Shown: one piece after another, positions 22,491-28,437 of the stretch
Numbering within the stretch: position 1 is the first letter of the stretch
Layout of the letters: each line of letters opens with the position of its first letter
From: Dehalococcoidia bacterium
Lineage (GTDB): Bacteria > Chloroflexota > Dehalococcoidia > GIF9 > UBA5629
Length of the DNA stretch: 28,437 nt
Reading direction: 5' to 3'
Assembly: GCA_041653995.1 (NCBI GenBank)
Contig: JBAZEK010000008.1
Coordinates: forward strand, 1 to 28,437
Position numbers and translations under genes: made by a program
The notes under the pieces: model-generated
The model's input: only the letters and a program-made list of their open reading frames with translations
Database searches by the model: none
Told to the model about the DNA's origin: nothing

Positions 22491-22986
22491 TACGCTTAAC
22501 CTTCCTGCCCGGCGCCTGATGTTCTTTGGGGGGTAGTGGGTCAGGGGTGCGCGGCTTAATATCCACCGCTGGCTTGACCAACTGGAATTGCTCATCAGCA
22601 ACTTTGAGCAGCTTGAATAGCTTGCTCCATGCGTCATTGCCGCTAATCAATTCGGTGAGGGTCTTCCAGCGCACCCCATCAATCCAGCTATTGCCAACAA
22701 TCTTTTGCCACGCGTAAAGCTGGGTGGTAAGATGCCACTCCTTTTGTAGCACATCAGCCGTTAACCCGACTTTAATGAACTCCTGCTGGCGCACCGGATC
22801 ATAAGTCAGCCGCACCCGCTTTGTCCACCGGCCAGCGAAGTTGGGATCATCACCGAATAGTTCATGGTCAACCGTAGTGGCGCAGGTTTTGGGTAGGAAT
22901 GCCTTGCCGCGCAGGGCATTACTCATATGGTCACGTTCAATGTTGACCATAGCAGCCAACTTTACAACATCAACATAGTTACTCAT
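22477..22986 (-). CDS. Unknown 169-residue protein, first gene of the leftward arm
   Basis: I choose ATG 22986 (MSNYVDVVKLAA) because a perfect AGGAGG lies six bases ahead and a consensus promoter 19 bases before; an earlier start would lie inside the promoter. The 169 residues start with a helix (DVVKLAAMVNIERDHMSNALRG), possibly a helix-turn-helix-like DNA-binding segment, then GRWTKRVRLTYDPVRQQEFIKVG, and a Pro/Lys-rich basic tail (IKPRTPDPLPPKEHQAPGRKVKR). The first place after a strong early promoter suits an early regulator or DNA-binding protein. I do not recognise the family. Confidence 0.45.
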   Translation of the reverse strand: MSNYVDVVKLAAMVNIERDHMSNALRGKAFLPKTCATTVDHELFGDDPNFAGRWTKRVRLTYDPVRQQEFIKVGLTADVLQKEWHLTTQLYAWQKIVGNSWIDGVRWKTLTELISGNDAWSKLFKLLKVADEQFQLVKPAVDIKPRTPDPLPPKEHQAPGRKVKRNAAE

Positions 22987-23004
22987 GTTCAACCTCCTGC
23001 CCTT

Positions 23005-23034
23005 ATTATAGCCATAGCCGATTTTACTTGTCAA
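23005..23034 (-). promoter_or_regulatory. Consensus sigma70 promoter, leftward
   Basis: TTGACA (23034-23029), an 18-base spacer and TATAAT (23010-23005): both hexamers are perfect consensus. It serves the unknown 169-residue gene and probably the leftward arm. Its -35 box lies in the near-palindrome CTTGTCAAG, one of a pair shared with the opposite promoter. Confidence 0.75.
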
Positions 23035-23058
23035 GCTAAATTTTTACTTGACAAGCTG
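23027..23058. promoter_or_regulatory. Pair of ACTTGWCAAGCT boxes between divergent promoters
   Basis: ACTTGTCAAGCT (23026-23037) and ACTTGACAAGCT (23046-23057) are 20 bases apart, two helical turns. Each is a palindrome around its central T/A, and each covers the -35 hexamer of one promoter. They look like operators of a single regulator acting on both arms. A third TGTCAA stands at 23059-23064. Confidence 0.5.
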
Positions 23059-23075
23059 TGTCAATATATTAGTAT
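23048..23075 (+). promoter_or_regulatory. Sigma70-like promoter, rightward
   Basis: TTGACA (23048-23053), a 16-base spacer and TAGTAT (23070-23075). It precedes an AAGGAGG ribosome site at 23082-23088 and the ATG at 23095, so the leader is about 13 bases from the expected start. It drives the glycosyltransferase/methyltransferase operon. Confidence 0.6.
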
Positions 23076-23094
23076 GAAGGCAAGGAGGTTTCAC

Positions 23095-24270
23095 ATGATT
23101 GAGGGAATAAAGAAATATGCGGTGGTGGAGGCTGAATCGGAGTGTTTTATCGGCGAAGGAAAGCGCCAGATTCACCTGCAGAAAGGGGACAAGTTCATCA
23201 TGGATGCCGGACTTGTGCCCGCCACATTGCAAGCCAAGCACGCGGTGATTGATGAACGGGGTGTGCTGCTTTGTCGGCATTGCCTGCGCCCGGCGGGGCT
23301 TTTGCCCAAGCTCTGCGACAGGGTGGTGACGCGGCTGGGGCAAATGCACAAGCGGGTTCTTATCCTGCGCTACGGTGGGCTGGGCGATGTGTTGATGATG
23401 GCGGAACTGGCGGCGCACTTAACCAATGCCGGGCATGAGGTGGGGATTGCCTGTGATGCTGGTTATGCTGATGTGCTGGAATATATGCCGCACCTGGTAG
23501 CGCGGCACGCGGTTCCCATGCTACTGAAGGAGCTTGAGAGGTATGATGCAGTGCTGGTATGGGATGAATGCGAGAGGGATATTCATTGGTTGGGTGATGT
23601 GCGGTTGGCTGGCGTGGATATATGGGCGCGTGTAACGTGGTTGCCCCTGCCCCTGTCGTTGCTGGATAATGTGGTGCTAACATTGCCCGCCGAGAAAATC
23701 CAGACACACCGTGACAAGCTAAAGACGCTGTGGGATGATTATAAACCGCTATGCGTAATTCAAGCGGGCGGCAGCACCATAAGCAAAACGCCCCCGCCAA
23801 CGGAGATAGCCGCCATGTGCATAGGGCTGGCTAAAGATTACCATGTAATGCTGACTTTAAGTGAGGAGCTTGTCGGGAGATACCAACGACTGCCTAAAGA
23901 TACCGTTGATGCCATGAAAGCGGCAGGGGTGCAGGTATCCAGCAGCAGGTCATTGGGCGGCGTTACTGATTGGCTATGCTTGCTTGCTTGCGCTGATCTG
24001 ATTATCGCTCCTGATAGCGCGGCTTTACATGCAGCAAGGTTGCTGGACATTCAATCCATCGGTTTATTTTGCCCCACTGACGGAAAGCAATGGCACGGAC
24101 GCCCGGCGCGTATCCGTCATATTGAGGGCGTGTGTTCAATCCATCCCTGCTTTGGTCCCGACATGGAGCATTTATCCATGCCTTGCCTATGCCCGGATAA
24201 GCTGGGATATGCGCAGGGGTTCGCTGGTATGGCAACGAAGGTTATAGAGAAAGCAAGGGGGTTGGCGTGA
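23095..24270 (+). CDS. GT9-like (heptosyltransferase-type) glycosyltransferase with an extra N-terminal domain
   Basis: I use ATG 23095 with AAGGAGG six bases ahead; an upstream frame extension would run through the promoter. The 391 residues have an extra N-terminal part (about 1-85, with C60-R-H-C63 and C74) and then a GT-B fold of the ADP-heptose/GT9 type: LRYGGLGDVLMM at 91-102, AAHLTNAGHEVGIACDAG, CVIQAGGSTISK near 222-233 and, near 300-328, ADLIIAPDSAALHAARL and IQSIGLFCPTD. GT9 enzymes transfer sugars to LPS cores and O-units. Here the acceptor is unknown. It is the first gene of a cassette of overlapping genes (GTGA with the next). The N-terminal Cys pair may bind metal. Confidence 0.75.
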   Translation: MIEGIKKYAVVEAESECFIGEGKRQIHLQKGDKFIMDAGLVPATLQAKHAVIDERGVLLCRHCLRPAGLLPKLCDRVVTRLGQMHKRVLILRYGGLGDVLMMAELAAHLTNAGHEVGIACDAGYADVLEYMPHLVARHAVPMLLKELERYDAVLVWDECERDIHWLGDVRLAGVDIWARVTWLPLPLSLLDNVVLTLPAEKIQTHRDKLKTLWDDYKPLCVIQAGGSTISKTPPPTEIAAMCIGLAKDYHVMLTLSEELVGRYQRLPKDTVDAMKAAGVQVSSSRSLGGVTDWLCLLACADLIIAPDSAALHAARLLDIQSIGLFCPTDGKQWHGRPARIRHIEGVCSIHPCFGPDMEHLSMPCLCPDKLGYAQGFAGMATKVIEKARGLA

Positions 24271-25055
24271 AAATCCTATGTGTAGTGCCCGTTTATGGGC
24301 AGCCGGTATTAACGCAGATGTGCCTTAAAAGCATTGCCAAGTATGAACCGGACTTGCCGGTATTGGTTTGGGATGATGGCAGCCCGGATGAAACGATGGT
24401 AGGTCGCACATTATCCGGCATGGTTAAAAAGATGCCGCAACTTGAGGTTGTTACAGCCGAGCATCGCGGGATACACGGCGCATGGAATGGTGCGGTTGAA
24501 TATGCGTTGGGTAAATATCCTGATTTGGGGTGGATATTTTTGCTGGGCAGCGATACCGAATTGACCCAATATAAAGTGCTGGAAGGGATTGCCAATAGTT
24601 TGCCGCATGTCGGCGCTATCCATGCCGCGCTGTATAATTATGATTCAAATGGCATCCTGCGCGTGCAATGGAGTGGTAGCCGCGATGGTCAGACCATAGA
24701 GACGCATGGCTTGGTATTAAGTGGGGCGGTTGGTTATGATGAATGCCTTGAAAGCAAACCGCAGCCCTGGGTAACACATAGCGCGGTTCTATTGAATGTG
24801 AAGGCATTGAAGGCGGTCAAGGCGCAGCGGGGATTTTACTATGATGATGGATACCGCATATATTGTGGCGACCGGGATATAAGCTATGCCATGCGGGAAC
24901 TTGGTTATGAGGTTTGGAGCGCTGCTAATATGGCGGTCATGCACTATGGCGGTCAATCGGTGGCAACCGCACATGGAAATGATAGGTATGTGTGGGAACG
25001 AATAGATACTGCGCGGTTGTATGAGCGCTGGGAAAAGGTGATATACAGTGATTAA
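24267..25055 (+). CDS. GT2-type glycosyltransferase
   Basis: The GTG start overlaps the upstream stop (GTGA) and has AGGGGG six bases ahead. The 262 residues begin with a nucleotide-binding strand ILCVVPVYGQP, then LVWDDGSPD (Asp36/Asp37) and a DXD-like FLLGSDTEL (Asp96), as in GT-A family 2 enzymes that use nucleotide sugars with a metal ion. The C-terminal half carries YYDDGYRIYCGDRDISYAM and VMHYGGQSVA, matching the acceptor/catalytic region (DRD, H-x-G) of many GT2 members. Length is normal for a soluble GT2. Together with the neighbour it implies building of a disaccharide or longer glycan. Confidence 0.75.
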   Translation: MKILCVVPVYGQPVLTQMCLKSIAKYEPDLPVLVWDDGSPDETMVGRTLSGMVKKMPQLEVVTAEHRGIHGAWNGAVEYALGKYPDLGWIFLLGSDTELTQYKVLEGIANSLPHVGAIHAALYNYDSNGILRVQWSGSRDGQTIETHGLVLSGAVGYDECLESKPQPWVTHSAVLLNVKALKAVKAQRGFYYDDGYRIYCGDRDISYAMRELGYEVWSAANMAVMHYGGQSVATAHGNDRYVWERIDTARLYERWEKVIYSD

Positions 25056-25683
25056 TAGACAAGATGTGATTGATTTGGCGCAGGCATACCCGCATGATTT
25101 GGGGTATATCAAGGAGCTTATTCACCCCCGGGATGAAGGCAAGGACTTTATCGTCAATGGCAACACCTATCGCTGGTATGCAGCGCTGGCGGCATTGATG
25201 GCGCAGGAGCATCCAACCTGTCCAATCATAGAGATTGGCGTGCGTTACGGATACAGTATCGGCACAATGGTTGCGGCGGCATCAGAGGCGCGGCTGGCAC
25301 AGGGCAAGCCGGTGCCTATCACGGCATTGGCGATTGACAATGAGCAGTATATAACGGGCAGCGTGCGGCATTGGCAGCGATGGATGCGGGCAAACTATCC
25401 CGGTACGGGATACCCACACATGCACAAGCGTCCGCACAAGCTGGAGTTTGAGGCATGGATATGCAGCGTGGATGGGGATCATAGTTATGAGGGGACGCTG
25501 GATGATTTAGCATGGGCATGGGTTCATACTGCGCCCGGCGGCGTAATAGTGGTGGATGATATGAACCATAAGGATGTGCCAGGTGTGCGCAAGGCGGTTG
25601 AATCGTTCATCCATGCAGTTAAACCCGAGTGGTATGAGATACCCAGTTGGCGGGGGACTGCCTTGATTTGGAGGTCAGTATGA
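25048..25683 (+). CDS. Class I SAM-dependent methyltransferase (Methyltransf_24-like), first copy
   Basis: GTG start overlaps the previous stop by eight bases (GTGATTAA). The 211 residues contain motif I IIEIGVRYGYSIG (60-72), an acidic residue after strand 2 (AIDNE, Asp97) and the hallmark CSVDGDHSYEGTLDDL (139-154), then PGGVIVVDDM (163-172). The VDGxHSY and GGxIVxDD pattern is typical of Methyltransf_24 enzymes, many of which methylate sugars or glycan-bound substrates. An insertion near 100-130 (YITGSVRHWQRWMRANYPGTGYP) separates strands 2-3 and may shape the acceptor site. It likely methylates the glycan made by the two glycosyltransferases. Confidence 0.7.
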   Translation: MINRQDVIDLAQAYPHDLGYIKELIHPRDEGKDFIVNGNTYRWYAALAALMAQEHPTCPIIEIGVRYGYSIGTMVAAASEARLAQGKPVPITALAIDNEQYITGSVRHWQRWMRANYPGTGYPHMHKRPHKLEFEAWICSVDGDHSYEGTLDDLAWAWVHTAPGGVIVVDDMNHKDVPGVRKAVESFIHAVKPEWYEIPSWRGTALIWRSV

Positions 25684-26243
25684 AATATAACCTATGCCTT
25701 TGCAATGAGGTGGGCGGCACTACCGAGGAGGAGCAGGTTGCGCTCTTAAATCTGGTGGATAACCTAAAGGCAACCGAAGTGCTGGAGATTGGGACATTCC
25801 GGGGGCATACCGCGCAGGCAATAGCGCAGAACTTTCCGGCGGTGCAGGTAGCGACAGTGGACTTGCCGCCAGGGTTGTTTCCCGAATTGCCGGATATACC
25901 GTGTGAACGCCCCTATTACGATATAGGCAAGCAAAGAGATGTGATAGTGGCGTCCAATGCCAAGCGATTCTATCATGACAGTGGATTGCTTAATCAAGCC
26001 AAGCTGGAGTTATTCGGATGGCTTGGTAAGTTTGACCTGGTGTTTGTGGACGGCGGTCATTCGCTGGCGCAGGTGCTAAATGATAGCCTGGTGGCGGTGG
26101 AATGTGTGCGCAGTGGTGGTGTAATAGTGTGGCATGATTATGGCGAACCTTACCTTGACACAGTATGCCGCGTGGTCAACGGGCTATTTGCTGGCGCCAT
26201 GCAAATCCCGCATACTCGGCTGGCGTGGTGGAGAAAACCATGA
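25680..26243 (+). CDS. Class I SAM-dependent methyltransferase, second copy
   Basis: The ATG overlaps the previous TGA (ATGA) and has GGAGGT five bases ahead. The 187 residues show motif I VLEIGTFRGHTA (34-45), ATVDLP with Asp61, KFDLVFVDGGHSLAQVLND (117-135) and SGGVIVWHDY (145-154). It belongs to the same broad class as its neighbour but is diverged, lacking the insertion and with a different N-terminus, so it is not a recent duplicate. Two distinct methyltransferases suggest two methylation sites or two acceptors. It overlaps the next gene (ATGA). Confidence 0.7.
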   Translation: MKYNLCLCNEVGGTTEEEQVALLNLVDNLKATEVLEIGTFRGHTAQAIAQNFPAVQVATVDLPPGLFPELPDIPCERPYYDIGKQRDVIVASNAKRFYHDSGLLNQAKLELFGWLGKFDLVFVDGGHSLAQVLNDSLVAVECVRSGGVIVWHDYGEPYLDTVCRVVNGLFAGAMQIPHTRLAWWRKP

Positions 26244-26449
26244 TAACCATATCCGAGCTTTGTGTGTTTCTGGGCTGCGATAGTCGCACCGTGCGGCGGA
26301 TGATGAAGGATGGCAGGCTGCCACCGCCCAGCCCTGACCTTGTGCATCGTGAGCATCGCTGGGATAGGGGGGCGTTGGCGGACTACTGGGAGCGGGAAGG
26401 CTATGGCGACTGGGCGGCAAAGCTCCGGGGATACTGCGGGCAAAAATAA
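26240..26449 (+). CDS. Excisionase/MerR-type helix-turn-helix protein, second copy
   Basis: ATG 26240 overlaps the methyltransferase stop and has GGAGA ahead. The 69 residues have the HTH ITISELCVFLGCDSRTVRRM (2-21) followed by KDGRLPPPSP and a wing with HREHRWDRGALADYW, as in excisionase-like proteins that bind DNA. Only the broad class is shared with the HTH at 21863-22081. It closes the glycosyltransferase operon and stands just before the CRP-like control region. It may regulate the cassette or the next promoter; no integrase is present to support a true excisionase role. Confidence 0.65.
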   Translation: MITISELCVFLGCDSRTVRRMMKDGRLPPPSPDLVHREHRWDRGALADYWEREGYGDWAAKLRGYCGQK

Positions 26450-26457
26450 ATTTGCGG

Positions 26458-26479
26458 TTTTGTGACCTACATCACAAAA
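26458..26479 (+). promoter_or_regulatory. CRP/FNR-family-type operator, TGTGA-N6-TCACA
   Basis: TTTTGTGA (26458-26465), six bases, then TCACAAAA (26472-26479), an exact 8-base inverted repeat. This equals the CRP consensus TGTGA-N6-TCACA. With the -10 candidate TATGAT at 26498-26503 the start is near 26510, so the centre (26468.5) lies exactly at -41.5, the class II activator position. The sequence match is plain; the regulator and host use are inferred. Confidence 0.7.
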
Positions 26480-26497
26480 TCCCCCAAACAACTGATA

Positions 26498-26511
26498 TAT
26501 GATTAATCATA
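26498..26511 (+). promoter_or_regulatory. -10 element TATGAT inside a 14-bp palindrome
   Basis: TATGATTAATCATA is a perfect palindrome whose first six bases are a good -10. It overlaps the predicted start site near 26510, so a bound repressor would block transcription. Its ATGATT half also occurs in the 30-bp palindrome at 22101-22130. There is no good -35, which fits an activator-dependent promoter. Confidence 0.5.
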
Positions 26512-26535
26512 AACACATTTTGAAAGGATATGAAA

Positions 26536-26760
26536 ATGATCACAGCATCCCAAACCCACTTATTTTCCGACCGGCTGGCGCAGGGGGCACTGCGCAACCT
26601 GCAATCCAGCCTCCGCCATGCCGAGTCCACCAAAGCGACCGCCCTGTATTTCTACGGCAAGACGGGCAAGCGTATCTACCGCGACCAATACCTCGCCGCG
26701 TGCAAGGCAAGCGACCAGATCCGCGGCGACCTTGATAATTTTCAGAGGGGAGATGATTGA
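26536..26760 (+). CDS. Small basic unknown protein
   Basis: Two ATGs compete: 26530 stands only two bases after AAAGG, 26536 stands eight bases after it, so I prefer the second (MITASQTHLF), giving 74 residues. The protein is polar, with a helical first half (LAQGALRNLQSSLRHAES) and TALYFYGKTGKRIYRDQYLAACKASD. No family is recognised. It is the first gene after the CRP-like promoter and overlaps the next gene by four bases, so it is probably an early accessory or regulatory peptide. Confidence 0.45.
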   Translation: MITASQTHLFSDRLAQGALRNLQSSLRHAESTKATALYFYGKTGKRIYRDQYLAACKASDQIRGDLDNFQRGDD

Positions 26761-27011
26761 GGGTGAAGTTCCACCACAACTCCCCTCACCTCCGCCGCAT
26801 TGCCGAGAACAGGGCAGCGGCGGAGCGTCAGCGGGAAATCACCCCCATCTGCGGCTTTCGTGGCGTGCCCTGCATCTATTGGGCGGCGAATAAGGAGCAT
26901 AGCAAGGTGATATGTAAGCACCCCCTGATTCGCAGTCTGGAGCTGGGCATCGGTGAACTTGAGACCTGCCCCGCCGATAAGCAAAAACCACTATTCAAGG
27001 AGCCGGTATGA
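26757..27011 (+). CDS. Small Cys-containing unknown protein, possible zinc binder
   Basis: Starts with TTG at 26757 after GGGGAG, or with GTG two codons later; no ATG is available early. The 84 residues have Cys32, Cys39, Cys53 and Cys71 with His48 and His55 between them (ICGFRGVPC, HSKVICKHP, ETCPADK), a spread that could hold one zinc ion. The N-terminus is basic (RVKFHHNSPHLRRIAENRAA). It overlaps both neighbours by four bases, which supports reality despite the weak start. Function unknown. Confidence 0.4.
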   Translation: MRVKFHHNSPHLRRIAENRAAAERQREITPICGFRGVPCIYWAANKEHSKVICKHPLIRSLELGIGELETCPADKQKPLFKEPV

Positions 27012-27439
27012 CCGATAATTTAGAAGAGGCGCTTGGCAGGTATTATGATAAAAAATCAAACGCCAAGCAGCACGCTGATGCCTGCAAGTCGGTTAAGCAC
27101 CACATTGAGAAGTTAGGCTATCGCCAGCGCCGCAACCTGTCAGTAGTGGCGGGGCGGGCGGATTTTACGGTATGGGGGCAGGGAGCGGTAACGCTGGAGC
27201 TGGAGATTAAGACGGGGCGTGGTTATCAGAGCGCCGGTCAAAAGGTGGAGCAGCGCGCTATTGATGCACGCGGCGCCTTATACCGCGTGGCAACCGTCAA
27301 TAAGTCCGGCTCCCGTTACGACATGGCAGAGGTGGACGCCGCCCTGGCGGAGATGGATAGGCTGAACGAGATGTTGCGGCGATTACTTGAAACGCCGATA
27401 ACGATAGGCACAGCAATAACCAGCGCAATGGTGCGCTAG
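27008..27439 (+). CDS. VRR-NUC/PD-(D/E)XK-like nuclease
   Basis: ATG overlaps the previous stop (ATGA) and follows AGGAGCC. The 143 residues begin with a helical stretch (SVKHHIEKLGYRQRR), then GRADFTVWG (Asp52), LELEIKTGRG with Glu66 and Lys68, and QSAGQKVEQRAIDARGALYRVATV with Gln78. This order, G-x-D, E-x-K, Q, then G near a strand, is that of VRR-NUC and related Holliday-junction-resolvase-type nucleases; Asp52, Glu66 and Lys68 are the predicted metal and catalytic residues. In phages it may act in recombination or DNA debranching before packaging. The family call is good, the substrate is open. Confidence 0.65.
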   Translation: MTDNLEEALGRYYDKKSNAKQHADACKSVKHHIEKLGYRQRRNLSVVAGRADFTVWGQGAVTLELEIKTGRGYQSAGQKVEQRAIDARGALYRVATVNKSGSRYDMAEVDAALAEMDRLNEMLRRLLETPITIGTAITSAMVR

Positions 27440-27460
27440 ACATAACAAGGAGATACAGAG

Positions 27461-28437
27461 ATGGCAAGAGGAACGAAGGATGCAGAGGGAACCGAAGATA
27501 CAGCGATGTTTCCCACATCAGAAAGCAAGCCCCCGGTAGCAGTGGAGGCAGTAGGGGAGTTTGACCTTGATTCATTCATCGCCCAGGGTGGTGCGGTGGA
27601 ATTAAGGGAAGGGTTGGATTCCGAGCATACGAAGGTGATAGACAGATTAACCGGCATGGGCAGTGGGGTGGAGGGCAGCGATTGGTGGAAGATATTGCAA
27701 AAAGCAATCCCCGATCCCGCCAACCCCAAGCAGAACCTGCATGTGCCGGGTGAGTATTATCGCGGTGAGGGCGGCGATGTAACCACAGTCGGCAAAATCA
27801 TAGAGTCCGCCGATTGCCTAATTGGTGCCGTGCCTTGCGCTTTACCCAATGCGCGCAGTTGCTGGTTTGATGGCGCCGACCGCCCCTCATGCTGGAGTGA
27901 GGATGGAATCACCGCAAGCTATGATGTGCCACCGAATCCCTTTGATGGTTGGAACCCGCTGTGCGAGGCGTGTTCACAGTGCGCCGCCAATCGCAGCGAT
28001 GAAAAGGGGAAGAAGTTCTGCAAAACCAAGCCCCGCTTTTTGATGATAGGGGTGGGCGATGACGGCAACCTGGATGAAAAGAAGCAGATTATACTGGTTG
28101 CCAGCTTCTTCAGTAGCACTATCTGGTGGGATTTCACGAAGTCCATGCGTAAAAAGGGTGTGAATTTTGCCATGTTTCTGTATAAGTTCACCGCCCGCAT
28201 AGAGGATTTCGGCACCAATGTAAGTCAGATGGTTGCCGGCATCAACCCGGAGATTATCCGCAACCTGAGCAAAGAGGAGTATGCGCTGGTAGCGGCGGCG
28301 GCTTATGACATCATGGCAAACAAGGGGCGCTGGACACCGCCACGCGTCAGCATGTTGGCGGGGGAACGCCGCCCTTATCAACTGCCCCCGGCGGTAGTGC
28401 CGCAACCACCGGATGATGAGATTGACGATGGAGGCTT
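27461..28437 (+). CDS. Cys-rich phage protein, probably DNA-metabolism-related, 3' end cut
   Basis: Starts at ATG 27461 with AAGGAGA seven bases ahead and stays open to the right edge (325 codons). After a polar start comes a Cys-rich core at about residues 119-188: CLIGAVPCALPNARSCWFDG, PSCWSEDG, LCEACSQCAANR and GKKFCKTKPRF, looking like a zinc-binding cluster. It continues with IILVASFFSSTIWWDFTKSMR and FAMFLYKFTAR. Phage proteins with a CxxCP-like cluster, GKGxxCK and a strand-rich tail are common in early regions and often unnamed; an ssDNA-binding or recombination role is a possibility only. The C-terminus shown is helical and Pro-rich (YQLPPAVVPQPP). Confidence 0.5.
   Translation, partial: MARGTKDAEGTEDTAMFPTSESKPPVAVEAVGEFDLDSFIAQGGAVELREGLDSEHTKVIDRLTGMGSGVEGSDWWKILQKAIPDPANPKQNLHVPGEYYRGEGGDVTTVGKIIESADCLIGAVPCALPNARSCWFDGADRPSCWSEDGITASYDVPPNPFDGWNPLCEACSQCAANRSDEKGKKFCKTKPRFLMIGVGDDGNLDEKKQIILVASFFSSTIWWDFTKSMRKKGVNFAMFLYKFTARIEDFGTNVSQMVAGINPEIIRNLSKEEYALVAAAAYDIMANKGRWTPPRVSMLAGERRPYQLPPAVVPQPPDDEIDDGG

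Larger units (their letters stand above)
26450..26529. other. Non-coding control region before the small-protein operon
   Basis: Eighty bases with no gene hold the CRP-like site, the 14-bp palindrome with the -10, and an AAAGG ribosome site at 26523-26527. Nothing else is seen. Confidence 0.7.

Noticed and set aside
22927..23094. 56-residue upstream extension of the GT9-like protein
   Set aside because: It would run through both promoters and the operator boxes, and the ATG at 23095 has a perfect ribosome site.
26499..26735. 78-residue plus-strand frame overlapping the 74-residue gene
   Set aside because: Starts inside the 14-bp palindrome, has no ribosome site and is Pro/Arg-rich as a frame shadow.
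1..28437. tRNA genes, CRISPR arrays, insertion sequences, integrase
   Set aside because: No cloverleaf, spaced-repeat array, transposase or tyrosine/serine recombinase was recognised on reading both strands; weak cases cannot be excluded without a tool.

Overview
The window reads as about 28 kb of the genome of a tailed, siphovirus-type bacteriophage (or a prophage or metagenomic phage contig), open at both ends. Support: a nearly complete virion-assembly module in canonical order, tightly packed and overlapping genes, Shine-Dalgarno sites of the AGGAGG type, and sigma70-like promoters. The lipoprotein signal and the promoters point to a bacterial host; I cannot name its phylum. There is no integrase, no tRNA, no CRISPR array and no recognisable endolysin inside the window.

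Leftward (minus-strand) arm, about 22986 down to 1. From the divergent promoter near 23000 it runs: an unknown 169-residue protein, a small membrane protein, an excisionase-like HTH protein, a Toprim-VirE primase/helicase, a 312-bp iteron-rich non-coding region, small and large terminase, a portal fused to a MuF head protein, a capsid protease with scaffold-like tail, a candidate decoration protein, the major capsid protein, connector and completion proteins, the major tail protein, a probable chaperone, the tape measure, a 1145-residue tail hub, a tail protein with a lectin-like domain, a further tail-tip protein, a small lipoprotein, two holin-like membrane proteins, and the start of a His-rich fibre gene cut by the window edge. 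The head genes have a Mu-like flavour (gp29/gpF, protease, gp36-like and gpG-like), but the tail lacks a sheath gene, so it should be long and non-contractile.

Rightward (plus-strand) arm, 23095 to 28437. A strong divergent promoter drives five translationally coupled genes: a GT9-like glycosyltransferase, a GT2-like glycosyltransferase, two different class I methyltransferases and a second excisionase-like HTH protein. This set looks built to make and methylate a glycan, on the virion, the host surface or the DNA; the sequence does not say which. After it lies a promoter with a textbook CRP-type operator centred exactly 41.5 bp upstream of the predicted start site, followed by two small proteins, a VRR-NUC/PD-(D/E)XK-like nuclease and a Cys-rich protein that runs off the right edge, probably early DNA-metabolism functions.

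The parts most worth a second look are the glycosyltransferase/methyltransferase cassette with its divergent promoters, the CRP-like class II promoter, the iteron region between helicase and terminase, a perfect 30-bp palindrome before one HTH gene, and the portal-MuF fusion.
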